From: Sambucus nigra
Lineage: Eukaryota > Streptophyta > Magnoliopsida > Dipsacales > Adoxaceae
Direction of reading: 5' to 3'
Assembly (NCBI GenBank): GCA_949130495.1
Contig: OX422207.1
Coordinates: forward strand, 836,943,573 to 837,007,572
Length of the DNA: 64,000 nucleotides
Made by a program: the position numbers and the translations under genes. Shown here piece by piece: positions 1-11,858 of the stretch (position 1 is the first letter of the stretch; every line of letters starts with the position of its first letter). The notes under the pieces were generated by a model. That model saw nothing but the letters and a program-made list of their open reading frames with translations. It did no database searches and was not told where the DNA came from.

Positions 1-527
1 TTGATCGACTGATGAATGTCGATTGATCAAACACACCAGGTATGGCTACGGACTACTTCGTTTTCAGTTTTCAAATCATCTCAAAACACCATTCTAATGC
101 AAGAAACCCTAATATAACGTTATAATATCATCATACAACCATCCTACAACATTGTTAACGTTCAAAAACCAATAATTCATCAACCAAGGGCTTTATTTAG
201 ATCAAATCTTCACCAAGAACCCTAGTTTTCTATTTCTTTCAAGAACAATATAAAATCTCTTCTTAAATCCATTTTTGATCATCAAGGGTTATATTTTGAA
301 TCATAATTCGTCCAGAATATGTCTACATACAATTCCTATCATGGTTCATAGTTTTAAATCCTCAAATTCATGGGTCTATATCAATCTTTCAAGCAAAAAT
401 TCGATAATTACCTAAACATGGAAGAACACATTCATGGAATTAATTGAAACTAAATCACTTGCCTTATGTTCTTCAGATTTGTTGTTGGTTGAAGATGGTT
501 GGATTCCTCTCTCTCTCTCTGCAGAAT

Positions 528-571
<44 letters not shown>

Positions 572-1151
572 AAGTTCTTCTCAAGATGGCAATGGAGGCG
601 GGGGTTGGTTTTTGGCAAGTTTAATATTTTTCCTAACTTCTCCCATAGACCACTACTTAGATTGGGGTTGGAAAATGGTTTAGTGGGTTAAGACTAAATC
701 AGATTTTTAACTCTAATTTTCGTGGGTTTTAATTCCCAAAATTTTGAAATTACCAAACTACCCTTTTGGGTTGCCGATATGGCCTAAAAATGCCCCGGGA
801 CCCAAACTAAACCCCCGCCTAGTGTTTTCTGACTATTTCGACCCTTCCGAAAGCGTTGGCGCACTCAAAATGACCATACAGTTGATAAAAATAAAAATCA
901 CTTTGTAATTTACATAATTACCCTCCTGACGCGACTGTCACGCGCGTCCCAACAAAATTTCCCAAATTGTCGTATTTCAGTCTTGCGACAATTTCAATAT
1001 TAACAATATTTATATATTGCCATATATACACATTATAATCAAATACTAACTCACATCTCGTTAGTATTTTATCCGGATTAATTCCCAATTGATTCACATT
1101 TAATTTAATTAATCCTATAAATAAATATCGATAAAAATGCGGGGTATTACA
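1..1151 (-). mobile_element. Chromovirus-type (Tekay/Del-like) LTR, cut by window edge
   Basis: On the minus strand the terminus at 1151 reads TGTAATACCCCGC, the same type of LTR start as at 17568 and 57692. The sequence to the left is AT-rich and non-coding, with the composition of the other long LTRs here, and contains a CT microsatellite and a TCGATTGATC-like motif near its left end. The other boundary lies outside the window. No polypurine tract is visible to the right of 1151, so it may be a solo or truncated LTR inserted into the remnant at 1152-3658. Lineage is inferred from end sequence only. Confidence 0.65.
505..567. repeat. (CT)n microsatellite inside the LTR
   Basis: An almost pure CT run at 531-567 is preceded by a shorter CT run (505-520), separated by GCAGAATT. 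Apparent reading frames through it (Ser/Leu or Arg/Glu runs) are artefacts. Confidence 0.95.
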
Positions 1152-3658
1152 TTTGCTAGGTCATAGACTCATCTCTAGTAGCTCGACCAGGTTTAAATTT
1201 TGCTCGGTAGGAAGAAGCATACTTAGTTTCATCCATGTTTCCACTTCTTCCCTTAATCTGGCATTTTCAATCTCCAAGAAGGAAAGCCTATCATCAGCAA
1301 TAATATCATTAGAAGAAGAAGAAGACTTCATAGAGTTCAATTCCTCCATCAAGTTATTATCTCCTCTTCCAATAGCTTGGCAATGACTGTAGCCTCCTCT
1401 ACTTCCCGATTAAACAAAAATTCCTACCTCCAGAAGTAAGACACGTGCTTTTCTAACTTTTGCTCAAAACCCCAACCTTCACACCGAGCTTTGTACTTAT
1501 GCTCGTAGTTTCATGCAGAAGAGCTTAAGCTTCCTTGTGATCTTCTTGAAGCTCTTTTATCATTTCATAATAAGCCACATTATAGGCTACTTCCCAATCA
1601 AGGAGACACTTTAAGTATAGGTAGGTCTCTTTAGCTTGATCTGATACATCATCTCTGAGCAAGTTAGATAAATTTTCCTCGGATAAAGTCATATGACTAG
1701 CCTTGAAGATATCATTACACATTTGGAGCATCTCAAAGTCAGTCAAGGATAATTAATTCAGTATATCCATGAACTATAAAGGGTAAGAAAAATTTCCAAT
1801 AAAAAATAGAATACAGAATGTAAAACAAAAGAAGAGCACAATAATAAAAAAATGTTCATTTTCATTGATGAAGATTTGATTGTAAGTGTATCAACTTGGG
1901 AAAGAAAAAAAATTACTGATAAAAAAGAAAAAAACAAAAGATGCTCACCGAGCAAATCCACACCTTCTTTCTGTCAGGCAGAGATGGGCAGAGTGACTTG
2001 CTCAAAATAAGGGGGGATTGAAGAATCCCTTGCAGCTACCTGTTGCTGGTCGACAGAACCCAAAATGAGAGTAGATACATCTGACTCACCATCATCCTCA
2101 ATATCCTCATCCATGTTGGGAGGAGAACTAAGATCATACTTAAGGAATAACTCAGAGTCTTGATAAGTGCCGACCTCCATGAGAGTTGTCGACCAACCAT
2201 CCTTAAAGCACTTATTCTTAGCAAACTCAATATGGGAAGAGGCAGGACCAATAGCTATCTCCCAGCCTCTATTGAATGAATATTCTTTGGCCTTTAACCT
2301 CCTGGCCTTCTCAGCAGTTAAAATTTTCTACAGGTCGGCAACCTGCTCCGGAGCAACTGCAGCATCATTCTCTGCAGTCTTTATTTTATTTTCCCATTTT
2401 TTCTGGTCATTCGCCAATGCTTATTGGGATTCAAGCAAGGACTTATTAAACTCTTCAAATGCCTCCTCTACCTCATTCGAAGAGGAACGAATGACATCAT
2501 CCTTCTCCACCATTTGGTTAAAATCAACAAAGAATTGCAAAAAGAAATTAGAGAAAGTTACTACAAGAAATGTCAAAGATATGAATAAAAAAAGGAGAAG
2601 AAGTAAAATTACTTACCAAATCAAGGCTCTGAGCAGCGCTTTCAAAAATTTTAGTTTAGGGCATTACAGAAGGAGCACCCCTGTGGTCTGGAAGAGTACT
2701 AGACTTTTTTAATTATCTTGCCAAACTATGGCTAATGGCCACTAGTGAGCCAGAGTTAGATATATTGACCAAGTCTTATTGGTCGTCACCAACAGAAGAT
2801 CCTTCAACCATCCTGGAAGGAAGACCCTTCTTCAAGCGCTTGTACTGGGCTTCATCATTCTTCTTAGCTGGGGGATTTTTCCCAGCCTCTTCCTTATTTG
2901 TGGCCCCACTAACAACAGGTTTTGTGGAGCCAATAGCAAAAATATCTCCTACTATATTGGGGAAATTTCTCTTCACTATGGCTGTGGCAAGAGGCATGTC
3001 TGAATCAATTGAAGAGGATGGGGATACAATAAGTTCACCCTTGCCAGATGCAGTGGTAGAAGAATTGGAGTTTGGGTCTTGATCAAGGTTAATCAGCAAG
3101 GAAGGAATAACAAAAGTAGGGCGAGCAGCAAAAGATGTGATGGAGTTGTTATACTCCAACATATACGATGCAGATCTAGTATGCTCCTCTCCTATCTTTT
3201 GATGAATGCCCTATAGAAATTTCAACTCGGTAAGATTGATATCGCTTTCCTTAGGACACTTCCTCTTCCAATCAACTGCAACCAAGAGAAATAACTAAAA
3301 GTTAGTGTCACACTTAATAACATCATCAACAAAAATTGTACAAAGTATTGCAACTTATCTCATTGCCATATTGGGGGGATCTTGGCCCCTGGTACATAGC
3401 TTCCCTTGTCACGGGTGCATATTGCCAAAGTTTAACAACTACTCCATGATCAAAGTAATCTGTGTTGGAGTCTGGGAGGTTAACTACTAAAGCCCTATTT
3501 ATAACCCTAGTCTTTAAATAATAAGTATTATCACTAGTGACCCACTTATGGCAAAACATAATTTTAGGGATGCCTATATGGGTCCCATGGAACTGATTTA
3601 ACCTGTGAACCCCATTAACTACTCTCCAAGTGTTGGGGGCTACTCTAGCAGGGACCAC
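1152..3658 (-). pseudogene. Unidentified decayed multi-exon coding remnant, coiled-coil rich
   Basis: Several minus-strand stretches look protein-coding but are in different frames. A 110-residue N-terminal block lies at 3326-3658 (contains NTWRVVNGVHRLNQ and NLPDSNTDYFDHGVV). A Ser/Lys-rich block is at 2776-3162, an acidic block at 1974-2180, and helical charged blocks at 1525-1746 and 1161-1352 (for example RLSFLEIENARLREEVETWM, coiled-coil-like). Donor-like GTAAGT (2616-2611) and GTGAGC (1948-1943) on the minus strand suggest former introns. The order (globular block, Ser-rich linker, acidic region, coiled coil) resembles plant transposon-associated proteins and the extra genes of Tat elements. 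I do not recognise the family with confidence. Confidence 0.4.
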
Positions 3659-4175
3659 GTCAAAATATTGACAAAACTCAAGGCAAGGCCATATAGGCTC
3701 GATGCCTATGTGACAATTCGGATGAAGAAGGCCAAGGATAAAGAGGTGTCCCCGAGCATCACAGCCACGATTGTAAGTAATCCGACATTTTAATTTTTAT
3801 TAATTGCTTTATAATTTTTTTATTTACTTATTTAACTAATCATGTACTTTTTATCATTTCAGGCAAAGCTTGAGGAAGTGCATGGGTTGTAGTCTGATGC
3901 CGAAAAGACATCTTTGTCCACGGAGGCACTCAACCAAGTGCTTGGCGATGATCGTAAGGGGAGGACTAGGGGGTGAGCTCGCGGGTGGTCAAATCTCGGA
4001 TCATCAAAATGGAGACGAGCAATACCGGGTTGTCTCGTCAGGTGGACACGCATGATGCGAAGATACCAAGGTTGAAGGCGACGGTCTTAGATATGTACGC
4101 ATTCATGAAGCGTGAGTTGGGCAAAAAGGGCAAGGGCAAGGGGAAAGAGAAGGTGATGGAGGAGGAGGTGGAGGA
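3605..4175 (+). pseudogene. CACTA (En/Spm, Transposase_24-type) transposase C-terminal fragment
   Basis: Two exon-like blocks match the C-terminal part of plant Ptta/En/Spm transposases. Exon 1 (to about 3772) reads SRDHVKILTKLKARPYRLDA followed by VSPSITATI. The donor GTAAGT and a TTTCAG acceptor near 3858-3863 bound a short intron. Exon 2 contains LSTEALNQVLGDDRKGRTRG, the signature segment of this domain, then a coiled-coil-like stretch and a Lys/Gly-rich tail. The copy is broken: an in-frame TAG about ten codons into exon 2, and a frameshift just after GRTRG (near 3971). The N-terminal catalytic part is missing. The right end runs directly into the Tat LTR at 4176. Confidence 0.72.
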
Positions 4176-4911
4176 TGTAGGAGGGTAGTGAGACTTGGGT
4201 CTGGTAAGATACTGAATAAGGTGATGCGTGACCCACTCCACGCTGCCTTCAAGGTCTTCAGGGTCTCAAGAGCAGATGGGTATGAAAATCTTCCACTTCT
4301 GGAAAAAATGGAGTAATGTCTATGAACCTCCTCCTGTAAATATAAAACTTCACAAATAACAATATCAAACTGGAGAAGAAGGATCTCCTAAGAATAATGG
4401 TTGTCAAGGTGGGAGTGAAGAAACAAACACTCAACACTTATAGAGAGATAGAGAGCAAGGAGAGAATACTATTTCTGATCTAGTGTGATTTTGATAGAGT
4501 AACTGTGCTACTGAGTTTTTTCTATATCATTTGACCTTGCCCACGGGTCCTATTTATACTTGGGCACTAGGGATGAGTTGGCAATTTTGGGTGCCAAAAT
4601 TGAGAGGGTTGGTGAGGGACAAGGTCTAAAATGTACCATTTGTTCCTACCTGTGTGCAACTGCCTATCCCCTCTGACAGGTTCCACCTGGTGCAAACCAA
4701 AGTCTAAAAGAAAATATGTCTCCCAATGGAGACAATATATCTGATTTGGTAAATATCTTTTGAAATGGTAACTTATGGAAAAAAATCTTTGTAAACTTGA
4801 TAGAGGAGGCCTCGAGGACCTCCTATAAAATTTTCAATCATGAGAGGGGGGGGGGGGCTTGAGGACTCTTCTCCTCTAAAATCATTTTTTTAGAGGGGCC
4901 TTGGGGACCTA
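4176..4911 (-). mobile_element. Tat-lineage LTR fragment
   Basis: It starts TGTAGGAGGGTAGTGAG and is clearly homologous over several hundred bases to the LTRs at 26034, 34755 and 51091: shared ACCCACTCCA block, TATTTATACTTGGGCA, GAGTTGGCA and the paired AGGACC/CTCTAAAA blocks. In minus orientation this is the LTR 3' end. It stops abruptly at the chromovirus LTR beginning at 4912, so the LTR 5' part is missing. It could be the displaced 3' LTR of element C, with A and B inserted between; that needs an accompanying deletion. Confidence 0.7.
4551..4558 (-). promoter_or_regulatory. LTR TATA box
   Basis: TATAAATA on the minus strand at the position conserved in the related LTRs at 26374-26381 and 51459-51466; expected core promoter of the Tat genomic RNA. 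Confidence 0.55.
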
Positions 4912-5868
4912 TGACACCCCGCCTAATAAAATACCGGGTGATCAATCCTATACCAGATTAAAATAGGAATCTCATATATATAGTGCTTGGGTTGCAATTA
5001 TCTATCCCTTTACAAGGTAGAGGATGACCTCTATATATAGTGATTGAGGGCCGTAATGTACCTCCCAAGCATGCAATGAGCATGTGCATGAGATCCAACC
5101 AGTGTAAGGATGACACCTGGCTGATCTTAACTAAATAATGATGACCTCAATATTCCCTCATGTGGATGGAATGATTCAGTTACAACAGATTTATCCACGT
5201 GTTCCAAGCCAAACATATGCGTGTAAATGCTCGGCTGCTTAGCTAGGTGCCAACCTCGGCCTGGATGAGTACGAGGTTGGTATTTTATGACCCACTCCAT
5301 GTCTAAGATAATTATATGATGACCTTGGCTGGGGTGCTCGTCGAGGTTAGATACCTGGAATGTCAGCCAGGGCCGATGTTGTCTAGACACGATGCTAAGC
5401 CGACGAGGCTTTACTGATCTCAGGTGATAACTTGTAACATCGGCCATGGATGATGTTGATGCTGATGCTGATGGATGGTTGAACCCATCCTTAATGACCT
5501 CGGCCTAGGTTATGATGTTTATGTTGTAACGTCAGTTGAGGCTGATGTTGCTGATGTTGACGTTTGATGGATGACTGAACCCATGAATCCTTGTTGTATG
5601 AGGTTGAAACGATGTCGGCTTAGGCCGAACTTCTGAGTGACGACCCTGATCATGGACGACATAAGATTTTGTCACCTCGGCTATGAGACTGTTCGAGGTT
5701 AGTAACTCTCGGTAAGAGGGTTCACTTTGGGCATATCATATATATATCACTCTAATACTCACCGTACATTCAATTTTTGATTATTCTCACTATCGCATCT
5801 AATGGAGTATTAATATCTACTCTAAGGGCCCTAGTTACCCCTTGTTTTATTTTAGTATCTAAGTCATC
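4912..5868 (-). mobile_element. Rearranged 3' LTR of chromovirus element A
   Basis: The left end TGACACCCCGCCTAATAAAA matches the LTR end at 10407, and 5735-5860 matches an internal LTR segment at 16010-16150 (TCTAATACTCACCGTACATT). The 770 bases between (about 4965-5735) do not match the other LTR copies. They are richer in GC, with many imperfect GATGACCTCGGC- and GATGTTGATG-like words, and look like replaced or inserted sequence. The right end passes straight into decayed integrase sequence, so the LTR start is deleted. Minus-strand orientation follows from the termini. Confidence 0.6.
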
Positions 5869-5874
5869 GTCCCT

Positions 5875-7200
5875 GCGGTAAATAACTCTGGATACTGTTC
5901 TTGCATGTCATCCTCTCGTTTCTAAGTAAACTCATCAACACTGTGGTGTCCCCACTGAACTCTAACTAGTGGCACCACCTTAGACCATAACTTTCACTCA
6001 TTACGATCCAGAATAGCCACGGGTCTCTCCTCATACGAGACATATAGTTTCAAATCAATCTGCTCGAGTGGAATGTGCCAGAAATCTCTCTCGTTCCTCT
6101 TGTATTTCTTTAATGATGCTACATGGAACACATCATGTATCCTCTAAAGCTTCTCTGGTAAACCCAATATATATGCTACTAGTCCCACTATCTTTATGAT
6201 AGGGAAATGCCCCACATACCTCAGTGCTAACTTCCCTTTCATATCGAACCTCATGACCCCCTTAATGGGAGACACACGAAGCAACACCTGGTCCCAACCT
6301 CTAACTCCACGTGCCTCCGATCGACATCATCATAACTCTTCTACCTATCCAGAGCGATTCGAATACGTCCCTGAATTAGCTCATTTTTGCAGTTGTCTCG
6401 TGTATTATCTCTGGCCCCAATAACTTGTTGTCCCCCACCTCTAACCAGCAAGCGGGCGAACAACAAGGTCTCCTATATAATGCCTTAAACGGTGCCATGC
6501 CGATAGTAAATTGGTATGAGTTATTATACGTAAACTCTACCAATGGGAGGTATCACTCCCATCCTCCCCCAAAATCCAGAATGCACATCCTCAACATGTC
6601 CTCTAGCATCTAATTAATCAACTCAATTTTCCCATCCATCTGTAGATGATAATAAGTACTCAATTTCAAGTCTGTACCCATAGCCTCCTAGAAGCTCTGC
6701 TAGAAGTGAGACACAAAGATCTTGTCTTTAACAATCACAATGTTAATCGACACCCTATTAAACTTAACTATCTCGGCAATAAATATCTATGTGCACTGAC
6801 TCATCGCGTAGTCGATGAGGACTAGCAAAAAGTGGGCACCTTGGTCAATTGATCCACTATCACCCGAATGGAATTGTGACCCCTCTATGATGTCTAAAAC
6901 CCTGTAATAAAGTCCATCGAGATTATCTCCCTCTTCCACATGATAATATTCAATGTCTATAGCATCCCTTATGGTCTTTGATGGTTAACTTTCACAAGAT
7001 TAAAAGTAACACACTTTGAGATAAACTCTGTTATGTCTCTCTTCATTTCTGCACACCAGTATTGTCTCCTCATATCCAGGTACATCTTTTCTCCACCGAA
7101 ATGTACCATAAATCTCGAATTATGTGTCCCAGTCATCACAGTATGCCTTAAATCCTAATCCTCAGGCACAATTAATCTCCCATTAAAATATAGACCTCTC
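5875..7200 (-). pseudogene. Element A: decayed Ty3/gypsy integrase
   Basis: Minus-strand translation in shifting frames gives integrase landmarks. There is an HHCC-type region about 7000-7170 (MYLDMRRQYWCAEMKRDI, then CVTFNLVKVNHQRP, where the second Cys of the usual CxxC is Phe). The first catalytic block is near 6900 (ISMDFITGF, Asp kept). At the second block VKDKIF stands where the Asp motif is expected. Further on are MLEDMLRMC and a [16 protein letters not shown] block near 6480. The C-terminal part (5880-6100) is chromodomain-proximal sequence. Many stops and frameshifts make it non-functional. Confidence 0.72.
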
Positions 7201-7439
7201 TCCGAGCTGATCGAGTAAGACTCTGCACCCTCAGCTACTAACTGTTGTATCCTGTCCAGATAGAATAATCCTCTGCCTGTGCTTTCACTACCCACATCAC
7301 AATCTCGGAGTGATAGCTAACACTCTCATACACACTCTGGAAACCTCATCATCATGTCTAAGCTCACTCCACTTCACTTTCTATACCTCCACTAACTCTA
7401 CAGTAGGTTATCACCTCAACACGTCTGCTACGATGTTAG

Positions 7440-8410
7440 CCTTACCAAGATGTTAGCCACTGCCTATGCCTCATGTTGATATCCTTTAGTGTGAATAGGT
7501 ACTAAAGTGACTTATGGTCCGTGAACAAAGTAAACTACTCCCCTAATAGATAGTGCCTCCATATCCTCAAAGTAAAAATTAACTCCTCCAACTCAAGGTC
7601 GTGAGTGGGGTAATTCTTCTCATGGAGCTCAAAATTTTGAGACGCATAAGCTCTCATCCTGCTACAATATACCCCCAATTCCCTGCAATGATGCATCGGT
7701 ATAGACATAATACCCCCTTGCAAGTTAATTTCATCAATGGACCTGCACTATTCGAGAATCCCTTAATGAAGTAGTGATGATACCCATCCAACCCCAAACA
7801 GCTACAACTCTCTGTCAGTTTCATGGGCTGTCCCCACTCCCTCACCGCAGATACCTTACTCAAATCAACTATAATACCCCTATTAGATACGATGTGTCCG
7901 AGAAATTGTACCCCCCGTAGCCAAAATCCACACTTATCAAACTTGGTGTACAGTTGGTGCTCCCGTAGTGTCTGTAGAATGATGCCCAAATGCTTAGTGT
8001 GCTCCTCCTCAGTACGAGAGTAGACCAGAATATCTCCTATGAACACAATCATAAACTGGTCCAAAAACTCCATAAATACCTATTCATGAGATCCATTAAC
8101 ACTGTTAGAGCATTATTGAGACCAAATGGCATCACCCTAAACTTGTATGACCTATACCGAGATAAGAAAGTAGTCTTGGGCACATCCTCCTCCTGAATGT
8201 GCGACTGGTGATCACCAGATCTCAAGTCAATTTTTGAGAAGTACACCGCCCCTCTCAACTGATCAAATAAGTCATCGATCCTAGATATTGAATACCTATT
8301 CCATATAGTGACCTTGTTCATCTCCCTCTAACCCACACACAAATCAAACCCCGACCCAAGGGCTGCCAAATTCACTCCCTCAACTCACGTATCTCTGAAG
8401 GGTCCATAAG
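7440..8410 (-). pseudogene. Element A: decayed reverse transcriptase and RNase H
   Basis: RT segments: [51 protein letters not shown] (8049-8321), then [19 protein letters not shown] (7654-8073), where the catalytic FIDD box reads FIGD. The next block has CGFWLRGVQFLGHIVSNRGI, typical of the gypsy thumb/connection. RNase H follows (7535-7723): ASQNFELHEKNYPTHDLELE and LRIWRHYLLGE. Frames change at least twice and stops are present. Very similar to the element B domain at 12135-13400, so A and B belong to one family. Confidence 0.85.
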
Positions 8411-8559
8411 GTAAGGTTCTCGAGCTTTTCTAAATCAATCACAAACTCGATTTCTCGACTGGGTGGTGACCCTGGTATCTCCTGAAATACTCCTTAGGAC
8501 CAGAATTGAGTATAAAGGGATGACTATATCCTTTTAGGTCTCATCCTTTGTATAATATA

Positions 8560-8960
8560 AGTGTGTGCACGACCCTCCCTCAAGAAGAGACATCACTACA
8601 CGGAACATCTCCTGTCCTGGAATGGAAAAGACAATAGCCCTCTTATATCAATCTACCATCACCCTATACCCTACTAACCAATCTATGCCCATAATCAAAT
8701 CGTAACCCTTTATATCTAGTACTAGAAGGTCTGCTGCTAATCTTAATCTCCCTATAACGATATCGACTCCTCTACAAATCGAGTTTATTAGTGAACCGCT
8801 ACCCATCGGTGACTCTACATACATAAAAAGACTACCGAAGACTTCTTAAAAACTAGCAACTCTAGCAAATCTGGTCTTAATAAACGAATATGATTCCCCA
8901 GTACAAAAAAGAATCCTACCCTCAAGCCCATTAATAGGAAATGTACCCTCTACTACTGGC
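8560..8960 (-). pseudogene. Element A: retropepsin-like protease remnant
   Basis: The block GTFPINGLEGRILFCTGESY, then SFIKTRF, aligns with the usual chromovirus sequence around FDTGASHSFI; the catalytic Asp codon is Cys here (FCTG). Downstream, YDLIMGIDWLVGYRVMVD corresponds to the conserved G(M/I)DWL motif between protease and RT. Stops occur in the block. Confidence 0.7.
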
Positions 8961-8999
8961 AGTGCTTAAGGTGCTAGTGGCATCGGTATATCCCAGATA

Positions 9000-10180
9000 T
9001 TGTACACACACCCGTAGTGCATAAATTCCTATTACTGTTGAGGGGCTAGTTATGCTGGTGCTACACGGGTAAAGAAGCCTGGTGCCTCTGTTGAGAACCC
9101 TGCTGCTGGGCCCTGCCCTGTCGTGGGAAATCTCTCCTCTTGTGACCCTGATGGACACAGATAAAGCACTGCCCCGAGAACTCTCTCTATCTCTGGCCCT
9201 GTTGGCCCACACGTTATTGGACTTACTGCTGGACCTGATCGCCTTAAACCTGGTTCCTTTGGCCCTTAGGGAACTACTACTAACTTGGGCCATGCTTACC
9301 TTGTCTGTAACCCTACCCCTTTTATCGGTACCCTCCGTTCCTAAATCTTTTGGCATTATTCCCCTATCGAGAATCCTGCCCCTACTAACTCCCTATCTGT
9401 TGTTGCGGTGATCCACTGGAACCACCCCCATCTACCTTGCCCTACTGTCTAGGATACATGCCTCTCTTGGTCCCCTTCATGTGGAAGTAATGATCCTAAT
9501 AGTGTATAAGAGAGACATTCATGACATTCGTATATGTCACCAATGCGGGGTTACCAATCAAGTGATGCCTGATCTTCCAAGAAAAATCATCAATGGACTT
9601 TTATTTCTTTCACTCCTCATTTCTCACCTCATCCGACATAAAGTTAGCCAGACGGGTGAACTCCTCCTCGCACTCATCTATCGAGTGGTCACCCTGTGTT
9701 ACTTCCCCAAACCTCTTCTGCATCTCTGACTCGATTGTAGGCAGAAAGTAAACCGCACCGAGAACTCGGTAATGGTAATCATATCTCTCCCCTCAGTGGT
9801 GGCATCGACTCCCACCACTATAAGGATTCTAGAGCCAGTCTAAAAGTAGCCAATATCTATTTTGTGTCACGATACACTCCACCATGTGCAAATGGCTCTG
9901 AATACATATCTTCCACTGACATGCTACAACCACATCAATACTGCCTTGAAAATTGAGCTAATTTCCCATCTGGGAGGTGTCTTTCACTCTCTGCCATGTA
10001 GATGTCCCTGGTTGGGCCTGAATTAGGGGTGCCATTGGCGGAGGTGCCTGGGGATGAGGGAAGTGAATTTCCACTAACTCTACCACCGGTGAGGTCGAGA
10101 TCATCTCTAGTGGTGGTTGTGGTGGCGGTACTTGTGGCTCCCGGTGAGACTCCCTTACCTCATTCATGGACTCTGCCCTA
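9000..10180 (-). pseudogene. Element A: gag remnant with zinc knuckle
   Basis: The Pro-rich N-terminus lies at 9958-10167 (PPPQPPLEMISTSPVVELVE; QRVKDTSQMGN). The retro-gag core at 9640-9900 is in broken frames. The nucleic-acid-binding knuckle lies near 9121-9180 and reads CFICVHQGHKRRDF: the CX2CX4HX4 pattern is kept but the last Cys is Phe. The segment is framed by the primer site at 10391 and the protease at 8960, as expected for gag. The CT run at about 10180-10200 is close to the expected start. Confidence 0.68.
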
Positions 10181-10390
10181 GTCTCTCTCTCTCTCTCTCC
10201 TCAATGTCATATGAAAACATATCAAATTGTATGCTTTCACATTCAATACAAAATTTAACATCAGAAGCATGATATCTCAAACACGTGAAGATAAAAGCAA
10301 CAGTCCTAATAATAGGGCTCTATAACAAAAAAAAACACTATACTGAAATCGCAGTTATCCGTACAGACCCCATGGACACTAGAACCTGAT

Positions 10391-10402
10391 GCTCTGATAC
10401 CA
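10391..10402 (-). promoter_or_regulatory. Primer-binding site of element A (tRNA-Met type)
   Basis: The minus strand reads TGGTATCAGAGC, complementary to the 3' end of initiator tRNA-Met, four bases (TATA) after the LTR end GGGGTGTCA at 10407. It fixes the strand and the 5' LTR of element A. Confidence 0.9.
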
Positions 10403-10406
10403 TATA

Positions 10407-11770
10407 TGACACCCCACCTAATTAAACAGGGTGATCAAGCCTTTATTAAATTGAAACACAATTTACAAATTGGTTCATTCTTAACATCACTGTCGAAAAC
10501 CAAATTAATTACTAATCAACTATTACTTAATTAAGTAGGTGCCAAATTTTATTTTGCATTAACTAGACAAATAATATTAGGCGGAAAAACTGAATTAAAA
10601 CATTCACACAATACTAAAGTCCAAACCATCTCGAGTAAATAAATAAATAAAGTCTTGCCAAATAAACCATCGGCTAAAATCTCAAACTAGATAATAAATC
10701 CAACTAATAAAGAAATCTGAATAAATGACTGACACTAAAATACTGAATGAATATAGTCTCAAATGGTCCAACATGCCCAAATTAAAAATATTGAAATACT
10801 ACTGAGAGGTCCTACACTAGGAATAAAGGAAACGATGTGTCTAATTAAAACCCTACAATCCTCCACATCGCTACAACTATGCGTCCCTATAAAGAATCAT
10901 TAAGTCCGGTGTCTCTTTGGATGGACACGTGAAAGGTTTTGAAAAGATTTTATATCAAGGGTTAGCACCCAAACATTTTGAAAATATTTAGCAAGTATTT
11001 ATCACAATTTAAAATCGGTTATTGATTACATATGTTAGGTTAACGCACACTCTCTTGAGTCTCCTCACCTCTCAACTATTGTGCATTGCCCAACATCTCT
11101 ACATAGCCTACCTATCTATTCTACCCAAGCTAACTAGACTTAAGTATTTCTAAATGCGAACACATCTCAATTCTCGTACCGCCCATACAATACTTTACCC
11201 GATAGTTAACGTTTCTCATACGTGATAAGAGTTGAAATTAACATTTCACTTACTATTTCATTAATTAATTAATTAAGTTTCACCACTTAATTCATTCTTT
11301 AGATATACACTATCTAAAAGTCTATTGTCACATGTAAGTAGAATATTCACATTGGTATATATATATTTATCTCGCTAATATATGTCACTATGGTGTCTCT
11401 CCAAAGGGCCACCGTGAAACATTGGCATACTCTGCTACTACTCGAATTACCTCTCATACTAAATAGGGACAAATGGTTTGGTAAATCTCCTCGCACCCAA
11501 GATCAAATAATAGGTAGTGGAGGCGAACATAGTTCTAAGCCTTTGGGTACGCACATACCTAACATACCCAAATGATATGTCGAACACACTAATATATGAC
11601 ACATAGTGAGCTGCCCTAAGTTCTATGTTATGGGGAACAAATCCAGACTCCCCTGGTATTGGCAAGGTGGGAACGCCCACTGCGCGGGAACCTCTGTGAT
11701 AGCAGGTAGTGTAGGTTTGTTAATGTATGTCATCTATCATATAATAGGCATACACACAACCTATATATAT
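10407..11770 (-). mobile_element. 5' LTR of element A (truncated at its start)
   Basis: It begins (plus coordinates) TGACACCCCACC. Positions 10407-10860 align closely with 15428-15880 of the element B LTR, and 11690-11770 align with 15890-15965. The 830 bases in between are absent from B, while B continues 1.6 kb beyond the point where A stops at the palindrome. The LTR start (TGTAAT...) is missing. Confidence 0.78.
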
Positions 11771-11775
11771 GTTAT

Positions 11776-11822
11776 GGAGATTAGTTGTGCATGAGGATGA
11801 GGATTTGAGGCATGATGAACCT

Positions 11823-11858
<36 letters not shown>

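Noticed and set aside
434..691. Ser/Leu-rich open frames (plus) and Arg/Glu-rich frame (minus)
   Set aside because: They are translations of the CT microsatellite inside an LTR.
1152..3658. Assignment to a named gypsy-type transposon domain family
   Set aside because: Overall layout is suggestive but no motif that I can place with confidence.
9536..9575. Plus-strand ICHQCG motif resembling a zinc knuckle
   Set aside because: Wrong strand relative to all of element A; no continuation of the motif; the real knuckle is on the minus strand at 9121-9180.
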